From positions 59,468 to 123,467 of the forward strand of contig JAOPHQ010000618.1 of assembly GCA_030340625.1 (NCBI GenBank): 64,000 nucleotides of DNA, in the 5' to 3' direction. The stretch comes from Merluccius polli (taxonomy: Eukaryota > Chordata > Actinopteri > Gadiformes > Merlucciidae). The notes beneath the pieces are model-generated. The model saw only the letters and a list, made by a program, of their open reading frames with translations. It was not told the DNA's origin and did no database searches. This document shows, in pieces, positions 38,901 through 49,837 of this stretch; the stretch's first letter is position 1; every line of letters starts with the position of its first letter. The translations under genes were made by a program, and so were the position numbers.

Positions 38901-40665
38901 TCCTACATCCTAAAACGAGCCTACTGGGTTTATGACCGGATCAAGAGGTCGTTGAGGAACACCAGTGAGTGTTGACCGAGCCAAGGTGTCCTACTACTAC
39001 TGTCCTGCTGCGACTACATCCAATGGCAATCTAGCTCAACATGGAATAACACAGAAAAAAACGGATTAACCTACGGGATTAACACATAATGAAACAAACT
39101 CACCGCAATGGATAACGCCACGCCGGCCAGCTCTGTTTTCCCCATGTGACCACAGAACACCGTGCTGACAAAACTGATGAGGTACACCATCATCTGGGAC
39201 ACTATCTACAAGCACAAGGTGGAAAACAACCTTTCATCATCATGGCTTATAAATAAGCAGGCCTGTGATTAGGGTTGCCAACTCCCTGAAAAACAAAAAA
39301 GGGACACCTCATTGGCCGGCCGACCCGATTGCCTTCACCCTTCCTGGCGTGGTGAATTTTCTTTGCCCCTTTTTTTGTGAGTGCAAAACATAAGGTGCCC
39401 TTACAATGGTCTAAAGGTGACGTTCCCTATGGGTGCCCTTCCAGTGGAAAAGGGTGCTGTTATGAAGTGCCCTCTATGCCGCCCCTACATCAGTGTCCCA
39501 AAGGGTGATGCCCTTTCCAGTAGGGAAAATGGGATACAGTGCTGTGAGAAAACATGATGAATGCCCAAATAGGTGCCCCTCTAATGGAGAAGTGGATAAA
39601 ATGTGATGCTGTGAGAGGCTGCGCTTTGAAACGTTGGGTCCAAAGCTGCAACAGTGAGGAGATAAGGATAAAGGTAAGTCCTCTCACTGCTAGCGATGTA
39701 CTGACTTGTCTCGCAGAGAGAGAGAGAATAGAGGGAGAGAAAGACAGATAGACAGGTAGAGAGAGACAGACAGAGATTAGAACAGCATCGTTCAGATTCC
39801 TTAAACCCATCTGTCCAGTTGTAGAGTGATACCGGGTGCGGTCATCGACATCGGACCTGTTATTCATATTGCGTCCTGTTACACATATTTTCCATTGGCA
39901 TTTTACTGACTTTTTTTTTTTACTCCCACAGTAATACGGGACAACGTGCGTCCCTTTTCAGCTCAATACGGGACGGGTGCTTTTGTTTCTAAATACGGGA
40001 CGATTCCGTTTTTCAAGGGACGGTTGGCAACCCTACCTGTGATTGGCCAATAAGAGCGACCGTGCCAAATGAGATGAGTTACTTGAAGATAATAACACAG
40101 CTGATACACATGTTTTTTTCTTTTGAAATGAATTAAAGTATCACACAAATATCGTCATGGGGGAACCCCACACAGGCGTATTAATCTGACCGAAACATAA
40201 TAATTATTATAGCCTAATGATGTAAGATTTCAAACATAAAAAAACTAAAAAAAACTAAAAAGCTTGATTTATATAGTAAACTAAGAGGTCGTATAGTGAG
40301 TTAAAAAAACAACAACAACAACAACAAAAAACGTAAAAATGTAAAAAAAAAAAAAAAAAAAAAAGAAATAAAGAAAAAAAAGTAAACTATTGAAATACCT
40401 ATAATAACCTATAATTGAATAATAAAACAATACAAATAATAATAATAATAATATTAAAAAAAAAAAAAAAAAGCCTTAGGCCTACCACCGGTCCGGCCAG
40501 CTTGAGGATGTGGACCGTCTCCTGTCGGTACCCCGTCGGTATGCAGTCCGCCGCGCGCGGACCGCAGCGGCCGGGGCGCGCGGCTCCGCGGTCCGCGGCT
40601 CGCGGGGCTTCGTGGTCCACGTCTTTCCCGGCCTCAGACTTGGACCTGGGGACCTCCGAAGCCAT
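23780..40665 (-). CDS. slc47a: slc47a: multidrug and toxin extrusion (MATE) transporter, complete, 16 exons
   Basis: Proton-coupled antiporter of the SLC47/MATE family. Known members export organic cations and drugs across apical membranes of kidney and liver cells. I joined 16 exons by GT/AG sites with matching phases into 574 codons plus stop, close to the roughly 570 residues of human MATE1. Family blocks occur in the right order: LAGPV (56-60), FCGHMGKTELAGVALSIA (77-94), INITGISIGTGLASACDTL (96-114), IFMPALP (175-181), LEWWMFEVGGFLAG (287-300), ELGAQSIVYELA (306-317), GFSVAASVRVGN (326-337) and a final hydrophobic helix before RH-stop. Residues matching transport-critical human E273, E278 and E300 are E288, E293 and E315. 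The position matching human E389 appears to be D404. No frameshift or internal stop was seen. Which fish paralogue this is cannot be decided here. Confidence 0.95.
24114..24171 (-). CDS. slc47a: slc47a exon 15 (short linker exon)
   Basis: Codons 484-502 (VRAGVQVVKRKDSTEMEHL) plus one base. This exon was inferred because exons 14 and 16 are out of phase with each other. The segment has acceptor GCGCAG and donor GTAAAT and exactly repairs the phase. It encodes the variable cytoplasmic loop before the last helix. Confidence 0.8.
24195..24319. repeat. 26-bp minisatellite in slc47a intron 14
   Basis: Five units of GAACAGTGGTTTCACCATGC plus ATGTCA; the fourth is shortened and has one substitution. 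Lies between slc47a exons 14 and 15. Confidence 0.93.
24375..24469 (-). CDS. slc47a: slc47a exon 14
   Basis: Completes codon 452 (Gly), then codons 453-483. LWVGLLICVLIQAAFFIIFL is a membrane helix, followed by KLNWTKASEE. Donor GTATGG. Confidence 0.92.
24569..24701 (-). CDS. slc47a: slc47a exon 13
   Basis: Codons 408-451 plus one base. CVTGGVIRGAGKQSIGALCN, then a membrane helix ending FAAGMGIV. Donor GTAAGG. Confidence 0.93.
24839..24908 (-). CDS. slc47a: slc47a exon 12
   Basis: Completes codon 384 (Pro), then codons 385-407 (DIVQRVAVVMIIYSFFHVCD, then ATA). D404 sits where human MATE1 has E389. Donor GTGAGG. Confidence 0.88.
25189..25264 (-). CDS. slc47a: slc47a exon 11
   Basis: Completes codon 359 (Ile), then codons 360-383 and two bases of 384. 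Ends in DVVGYIFTKE, matching the family's 'DHVGYIFTTD' region. Donor GTAAGT. Confidence 0.9.
27124..27232 (-). CDS. slc47a: slc47a exon 10
   Basis: Codons 323-358 plus one base. Starts FPLGFSVAASVRVGN, a near-invariant MATE motif. Donor GTATGA. Confidence 0.95.
27586..27767 (-). CDS. slc47a: slc47a exon 9
   Basis: Completes codon 262, then codons 263-322. Carries LEWWMFEVGGFLAG (E288, E293) and ELGAQSIVYELA (E315), the acidic residues needed for proton-coupled transport in the human protein. Acceptor CGCAG, donor GTAATA. Confidence 0.96.
27950..27985. repeat. short perfect hairpin
   Basis: CTTTTAACAGTCAATG and its complement around loop TGAG, in slc47a intron 8. Confidence 0.9.
28661..30606 (+). 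mobile_element. full-length hAT element with 8-bp TSD in slc47a intron 8
   Basis: Element 28669-30598 (1,930 bp) with ends CAGTGGCGACTGG and AGAAACGCCACTG, flanked by AGTATTAC at 28661-28668 and 30599-30606. Subterminal GGGGC/GCCCCACCT stretches also pair. 29459-29640 encodes a short ZMYM1/hAT-type transposase remnant (QVDETSCVAVQADETTDV). A truncated copy sits at 9007-10246. Confidence 0.93.
30928..31180. repeat. degenerate tandem repeat
   Basis: Irregular units built on GACCATGGATATATTATAAT and ACACAGACAGGAT, in slc47a intron 8. Confidence 0.75.
31690..32960. mobile_element. possible DNA transposon
   Basis: TAGGTTTGGGTACCG near 31708 pairs imperfectly with CGGTAACCAAGCCTA near 32948. No target-site duplication found and no ORF, so this is tentative. 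Confidence 0.3.
33604..33756 (+). pseudogene. Harbinger transposase N-terminal fragment
   Basis: Reads MAARRNVLETMEDCELIKRY, then stops at TAA 33756. A further in-family stretch follows to about 33890, with a helix-turn-helix-like ISQPSVS segment in another frame. Inactive. Confidence 0.7.
34082..35082. mobile_element. hAT element nested in the Harbinger copy
   Basis: Ends CAGTGGCGGATTAAGG and GCATTAATCCGCCCTTG, both within CACACACA sequence, so the duplication is consistent but ambiguous. A GGGCCCCTAGGCTAC-type subterminal stretch is present at both ends. Carries a 34-bp palindrome at 34757-34790. No transposase. Confidence 0.75.
34757..34790. repeat. 34-bp perfect palindrome
   Basis: GCATAGACATAATATAC mirrored exactly around its centre. 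Confidence 0.95.
35225..35515 (+). pseudogene. Harbinger (HARBI1-like) transposase, DDE fragment
   Basis: Contains MPGVVGAIDGTHIQI with the first catalytic Asp, then VHSINTQIVFDATFNILDVV. The GDSGYP motif with the second Asp follows at about 35510 in a shifted frame. Dead copy. Confidence 0.88.
36458..36555 (-). CDS. slc47a: slc47a exon 8
   Basis: Completes codon 229, then codons 230-261 and the first base of 262. Reads VANVISQYSLAVSLCIYIN, then RGLHKATWQ. Donor GTGAGC opens the repeat-filled 8.7-kb intron 8. Confidence 0.94.
36798..36895 (-). CDS. slc47a: slc47a exon 7
   Basis: Codons 197-228 plus two bases of codon 229. Contains GIIWPQVITGVIGNILNAI and a membrane helix. Donor GTGAGT. Confidence 0.94.
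36988..37032 (-). CDS. slc47a: slc47a exon 6
   Basis: Codons 182-196 (AAFMYQLQGRYLQNQ), phase 0. Acceptor TGCAG, donor GTACGG. Confidence 0.93.
37121..37163 (-). CDS. slc47a: slc47a exon 5
   Basis: One base completing codon 167, then codons 168-181 (LSQFYVQIFMPALP). Donor GTAAGC. Confidence 0.93.
37535..37683 (-). CDS. slc47a: slc47a exon 4
   Basis: Codons 118-166 plus two bases of codon 167. Begins TYGSGNLRRVGVILQRG and contains the hydrophobic helix ILILLLACFPCWALL. Donor GTGAGC. Confidence 0.95.
37936..38004 (-). CDS. slc47a: slc47a exon 3
   Basis: Codons 95-117, starting VINITGISIGTGLASACDTL. Acceptor CTAG, donor GTAGTA. This is one of the most conserved MATE segments. Confidence 0.95.
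39104..39205 (-). CDS. slc47a: slc47a exon 2
   Basis: Codons 61-94, phase 0 at both ends, donor GTGAGT. Encodes the first transmembrane region with the conserved FCGHMGKTELAGVAL block. Confidence 0.95.
39262..40043. mobile_element. DNA transposon with 8-bp TSD in slc47a intron 1
   Basis: Element 39270-40035 (766 bp) with ends TAGGGTTGCCAACTCCCTG and AGGGACGGTTGGCAACCCTA, flanked by CCTGTGAT at 39262-39269 and 40036-40043. Contains tandem ATACGGGACG motifs near the right end. Non-coding. Confidence 0.9.
40486..40665 (-). CDS. slc47a: slc47a exon 1 (start codon)
   Basis: Codons 1-60, ending LKLAGPV before donor GTAGGC. The ATG at 40665 was chosen because it leads directly into an Arg/Ala-rich cytoplasmic N-terminus followed by the first family motif. 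An upstream in-frame ATG at 40731 would add 22 unrelated residues. The exon is GC-rich and CpG-rich, as expected of a 5' end. Confidence 0.9.
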
Positions 40666-40874
40666 GTGGACTCTGTTGATTGACTCGGCGTCAAATAATG
40701 CCCGACGTGACACGATCACATGCGGGGACAAGCTAATATCGTGACCGCTTCTTCTGATCCGTCGCTACATCTGCGTGGGTTGGTTCACATGGCTGCTACT
40801 GGTGCTGCTGGTTCTGCTGGCGCTGGTGGGTGTGTGGACGCCTGTCTCTACTCTCTGATCGGGCTATAGGATAT

Positions 40875-40876
<2 letters not shown>

Positions 40877-40971
<95 letters not shown>

Positions 40972-40973
40972 AC
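40877..40973. repeat. (AC)n microsatellite upstream of slc47a
   Basis: About 48 pure AC units starting some 210 bases upstream of the slc47a start codon. Confidence 0.97.
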
Positions 40974-41187
40974 TCAATACTTGAGTTTTAAAACATAAGC
41001 AGAGCAGCCTATGAGTGTGTTCACAGATCAAAGTGAGTAAAGGTAAGAGATTTTTCCAGTCATTCAACTCCGCGAAGAGAGGGAGAGGAAGAGGAGGAGG
41101 AGGGACCTCTGTCGGCATAGTGAAAGCGCCGCTTCGTCGCAGTTGCGTTTATACTGTCGGGGTCGGGGAAACCCCCGAGAGGCGGCG

Positions 41188-43990
<2,803 letters not shown>

Positions 43991-46900
43991 TCAGAGTGCA
44001 GTCAGGGTGCGGAACAGCTGTGTGAGGCAGAAGACGGAGGCAGTGAGTGCGGTGCATTGTTTAGCCAGCAGCTTGGCACTTAGGTCCTGGCAGCTCCTCT
44101 TGCTGCACGCACGCTCCGCCGCCAGACAGAAGTCTCTGAAGGACCGCGCCACGTCCGCCAGGCCCGCCACCGCCTCCCCGTTCCTCCGGTCGCACCGGTC
44201 GCAGCCGGAGAACCAGAGGCACGCCCCCGCGAGCTCCACCAGATGACGGAAGCTGTCGGCCAGGGAAACGAGCATCTCCTCTGGGTCCTGCCCCAGGCCC
44301 GCCACCTTCTGGCAGCCGGCCATCAGTCGGCCTGCTTCCATGTGGAGCATGCACTTGTTCTCCGTGAAGTGCGCCGGGCAGGTTTCCCTTGCGTGGCGCC
44401 CCCCGTGACCACCGACGGACCGGTCCACTCCTCCCCCCCCTTCTAGGACAGCGATGAGCTGGTCCACGTCACTGCGTAGAGGCTGGAAGCCTGCCGGAGC
44501 TGCTGGGTAACAGTGCTGGCGTATAGAGCTGATGGTCTCCTTGTGCGTTTGTGACGAGACACTGTCCGAGGAGTCGGACAGCGGCGAGAGGAGAGGGCTG
44601 AGCTCGGACGTGGCAGAAGAAAAGATGATGGAGCGTGGAAAAGAGGGAGAGAGGGTTGACGCCGAGAAAGATGGAGGAGATTTAGATAGAAAAGAGGGAA
44701 CGGGTGCGGTGGTGATGAGAGGAAGCCCTACCTCGGAGGTAGAGCCCGCTCTGCTGCTCTGAGAGCGGCAGGAAAACTCGTAGACGGTGAGCTCGTCGTC
44801 AAAATTGTCCCCGCTACTGAAGCAGTTAGCGTAAACCGTTGTGCATCCACAAGCTTCCAGTGGCATTTGTACCCCCTCCACAACTGATTCACACCCCGAG
44901 GCAAGCACTGAGCTGCAGCTGTAATCTGGTTTCATGGTGGGGTTAGACACTGACGCATTTGTCTGAGATTGGTCTGGACACATAGTAAACATCTCACAAC
45001 CTGAGGAAAGGGTTTTGGTTGAGCTTGTGGTCTCTGCTGCAGGACTACAGAGGCCCATTAAAGGCCTGTCACTACTGGTCCTTACTTTTTCTGTCGGGCT
45101 GTAAAAAGAGAGGCCTGGCCCATTATGTGTCTGTGTTGTGACAACTATTAGAGGTGGTACGGCAGGTGACTGACTGTTCATTATGAAATCTGGAATGTTT
45201 GATATTTTCATTGTGGATTCTGGCGCCTCTTTTATAGGGCCGGGCATGTCTGCTCTTGTGTCAGAGGTACCAGCTATTGAGATTGGAGGCTTTATTATTG
45301 GTCCCGGTGTATTGTTGCAAGGTTCAGATGACGCATGGCGTATGGTTTTAGGCTCAACTTGAACAGGGGTGGCAGAGTTTGTGTGGGTCATCACAACGCT
45401 CGCCACCATTTCCTTCTCATTGGAGACTGTAGAAGAGGTCGTCTCAGCTGAGGTAATTTCTACCACACCGTCCACCTCCGTCTCCATCTCGGACCCAGTA
45501 AGGGTAACATCAGACTCATCAGAATCTATTGATTCCTTCCTTGGTGATGTTCCAAAGTACATTGCTTGTGTGACATTATCAACATCAACTATTTTCATAG
45601 GGACCGCAGTCTTGTCTTTGTTAATGTTAGGGACTACATTACAGGGACTTTTGGATACATTGTCTAACCCGGTTTGGTTTAAGGTTTCCTGGGAGCGAGA
45701 TAAATAGAGGGGCAGCCTCTGAATTTTGTCCCTAAGCGTGGATGCTGACAAGCGGCCCATGATGCTTGGAGAGCATGTATGGAACAGGAAGTGGGTTGGA
45801 GATGGGGGCTCTTTGGAAAGATTATTGACTGTTGTCGTGTTAGCTTTTGCTAAACCAACGCAAGGGGTAACAAAGCTATGCTTAGTTGTAGCTTCACTGG
45901 CCATACCTAAGCTAACCTTTGAGCCAGATGCTGGGTCTGGCATGGTGGAATCACTCCTGAATGTATCTTTGTCTTGATCTGTGCATAAGGCAATGTCACT
46001 TGTAGTCTCTTGATTAATCGGTTCACTAGCATTTAATAAAGGGGAAACCGCACTTGTTGCAACCCCAAGCTTAGCTGTTATAGAATTGATAGTGTCTTCA
46101 TAATCAGAAGAGGTCATTTGTGTGAAGGAGTTTGAAGTAGACTGATCTTTTGTTTGGGAGTCTGGCGATGAAAGACTCATAGCAACAATATAATCAATGT
46201 TGTTTGGAGAATTCTCATGAGTATAGCAAGAACTCAAGGGGTTACTATCATCACCATCACCAACATCAACATCAAAATCATCACCAACATCAACATCAAA
46301 ATCATCAACATCAAAATCATCATCCTCATCATCATCTCCACCATCATCATCACCATCTTCATCAGCATCATTGTCAGATTTGACTTCATCAAAAACATCA
46401 TCACTAATTGTGCCAGAATTAGAAGTACTGCTTGTTTCATCATTTTTAGTAATGGCACTGACTTCAATATATTGCTCTCTGTTAGGGAATTTAAGTTTTG
46501 GTACCTCTGAACTGTACACGTGCATATCCTTTATGCCCACTTGTTGTGTCAATGAGACATGGAGATTCTGGGATTTGTTAACAACTGGTAGTGGAGGTAG
46601 GGATGAATTTGGTGAAAGGGGTGGTGCAAAGGTTGTGGCTGGTGGCAATTGTGTTGGAAAATCATCACCCAAAACGTCTGATTGAATTGGGTTATCTTCT
46701 TTCAGTGTTTCAGCACTATTGAATGATTCCCTTACTATTCCCCATTCTCTCTCATACAACTCGTCTCCTGCTTCCTCACACTTATATGTCTCCTCGATGA
46801 TCTCGGACAATTGACGATAATGGCCGAATAATGGTCCATTTTGAGACAGTTTAATTAGTTCCTGTTTGTCTCCATCTTCCTCTCTCTCTACTGTCCTTTC

Positions 46901-47579
46901 TCCCTCCTCCACCTTCCCTCCTCCCCTTCCTCCTTTCCATCTCCTCTTCGGTCGGCACTTTCTTTCCCATCCGGCTCCACCCGGCAGCGGACCACAGTGA
47001 TTGAAGGAGAAGCCAACTTTACTAGGTCTGTCACTGGTTTAGACTCCATGGCATCAGGCTCCATCTCCATCTCTTGCTTCTGACGTCTGGAAGCAGCACA
47101 TGGATCTCTGTCTGAATCCAAAGAACCAGAATCTTTCGGGGACCCAGGTCTACGGGGTCGGGATTTGGAAGGAATAGGTTTGGATTCGAGCAAGGCTGGT
47201 TCGCCTTCAGAATGAGTCAGGGATGCGACGGTAGGACAGATGTTCTGGCTTTGATCCGATGCTTCTGGATCCACGTTCAGATGTTGAGTACCGCTGTCTT
47301 GTGGCAGGAGGGCTCTTTGAATCCTGGTTGAACTAAGGGTTTGGTTTGAAACGACACCTGGTTCTGGAAAGGTCACCCTGGAGGTGAAATTTGTTTCCAT
47401 GAAAGAACGGCGCTTCCGTGACCTCCTTCCAAGCTGAATCAATGTTTCCACGCCGCCTCCTTCTTGTCCTCTCCCCATGTCGTTATCTGTCTGTCCATCT
47501 TCTATTTCTTCTTCGAACACTGCAATGTCATTAAGGCTTAGTGTGCATACGAAGTTTGGTTTCATCTCTGCTAAATAGC
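43991..47579 (-). CDS. frmpd1: frmpd1 last exon: long tail and C-terminus, with a frame break near 46900
   Basis: Starts at acceptor TTCAG in phase with the preceding exon (YLAEMKPNFVCTLSLNDIAV). The first frame carries RKRRSFMETNFTSRVTFPEP and EMEMEPDAMESKPVTD and then meets TAG at 46890-46888. A second frame, open from at least 46912, continues to TGA at 43991 (973 codons). The switch lies in a purine-only run; the change is equivalent to one missing or two extra bases. The second frame has an Asp-rich block (46246-46380) and a Cys/His-containing C-terminal region ending in TAL, a possible class I PDZ ligand. Confidence 0.88.
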
Positions 47580-49786
47580 CTGAAAATGAGAGAAGAAAAT
47601 TATTCATTAATCATACATTTTTCGGTTTGGTTTTATTATGTATATATAAATATCAAGGTGTTGATAAAAACATGAAATTCTACAAGAAAAAAACATTCTA
47701 AATCACCATACAACCATGTTAACCACCTGCTGTTTGCAACAATTGATTGACATTTATTGGGGCTGTTATAAGGTTGCTATGGCAATTTTTGGGGGTCCTA
47801 TAGCCAAATACTGTGAAATAAAGGAAGATGACAGATCCAGATAGTGATGATTTTGTGATTTGGTGGTATGGTTGAGATAATGTTAAGCACACATACACGG
47901 CAACAGTAACAAACTGTTCTAACTAACCTGCTGATAGCCACTACATGCTACTCTTTCTACCTGATGGTTAAAATGTTCGCGGTCCATGTTGGCAGTTCAT
48001 GTCAAAGGCAGCAAGTCATTGATACTGTCACAACATACAACCACTTAAAAGACATGTACACATTACACAATTGTTTGCTTTGTCTTCTTTTGAAGATATT
48101 TTTACGCATTAGCATCACTTGATGCATTGTCATCTTATATTCATATGCTGCATAATGCGTACAACATGAATGCCCCTCCCTGGCACTGCCTGTGATCTAC
48201 AATATGCATAACAATCTGTGCTTTGGATATTTGGGGGCACAACAATACATACTACAGGATAAACAATATCAACAAATAACTGCTAAATAGTGACGACCTG
48301 ATCAGAATATGAATATATTTGGGAAAAGACACATTCAAAATGGATTACCTCTTGCAGTGTCCCCTGAGCTTGGGTCTTCGGGTGAGGCAAAGCTATCCCA
48401 GGCGTCGAAGAACTCCTCCTCGGAACTGCTGTCTCCAAACCCGGGCGGTGGCTGAAGGATGGGTGCGGCTTCCGCCAGTTCTCCCTCTCCTGCCGGCTTC
48501 TTGGCCTCCTGCTCTCCGTCTGGTCGAGGCATGGGGCGAGGAGGGCTGAGCGCGCTGTCCGGCGTGACGCTGGAGCACAGTTTGTAGTAGCAGCGCGCGT
48601 CGCTCTGGTCGAAGTTGAACACGTAATCCGCACAGGAGGAGGTGGAATTGGGAGCAGGGGACAGGGGCAAGGTCTGCTCGACGCCAACCTCCCCTCCCGT
48701 GTCACCCTCCACCTCAGAAGCTTGCTTCAGCGACTCGTTCAACTCCATCAACCTCCCCCTCCGCCTCTCCAGTTCTTCCTCATCCTCGTCCTCTTCCTCG
48801 CTTGCCTCGGGAGGGCTGGGCAGGTAGTCCGCGTGCTGGGAAAGCTCAGCGAAGCCCATGAGGTTGTCTTGGGAACAGGGGTTGATCAAATGTTGTTCCG
48901 TGTGGTGGCTATGTGTGGGGTTGGAGGTGGAGAGGTTGGGGTCAGCTCCGTCACCTGATCTCCTGCACTCCCCTGCCACCGCGGCGTCTTCCCCGGTGCA
49001 GCCGACCCCAGTGTGGGTTGGCAGCTCGGGGGTGAGGTTGATGATGGGGTGGGAGTGAGCGGGGGGAGGGGCGAGAAGGTGGGGGTGGGGATGTGCGCGT
49101 TTGTAGGGATGAAGTTTCTGGGACGAACGGGGGGAAGATGGGGGACCTCGGGAGTGGGGGTCGGGGTGAGGTCGGACGGAGGAGGAACAGGAAATTAGGT
49201 CATCCTCCTCCAGGGCGTCGAGGGAGTCACTGGACGGGCTGGTGAGGAAGCGGGAGTCGGTGTGACACGAATCAGACGCCTCCGAGAATGCCTCCTCCCC
49301 TCCCCAAAAGTCATCTCCACCAGCCGCCTCTTTCCCCTCCGCCCCTTCTTCTCCGACCCTCACCGTTCCTTCTCCTTCACCTGATTCGGCCTTTGTTATC
49401 TCAATCTGTATTGGTCCGGTGTCCGTCTCTGCCCCCTTTGTTTCCTCATTGTCGTTTTGCTGTCCCAGTTCATCTACTTTCTGGTTCTCCACCCTGAGCT
49501 CAGATGACGGAGGAGACTTGACTTTTTCAGTGTCAGCATCCTTTTCTTGTTTCTCCCTTCTACTCCTCCATGGTTTGTCTCCCTTTGCCTTGCCACCGGA
49601 GGCCCTCGTCCTCTCTCTGTCTTTCCTCTTGGTGCGCTCAGGGTCTGATGAGGACCTGATGCGAGGGCGGGGCTTGTTGTCATGGGATACCTGGATTAAT
49701 TGATCCATATCCATGTCTGAAGATGTGTCTGAATCACTCGCACGCCGGGACACATAACCTTTACACACGCACACATGCACACGTAT

Positions 49787-49837
<51 letters not shown>

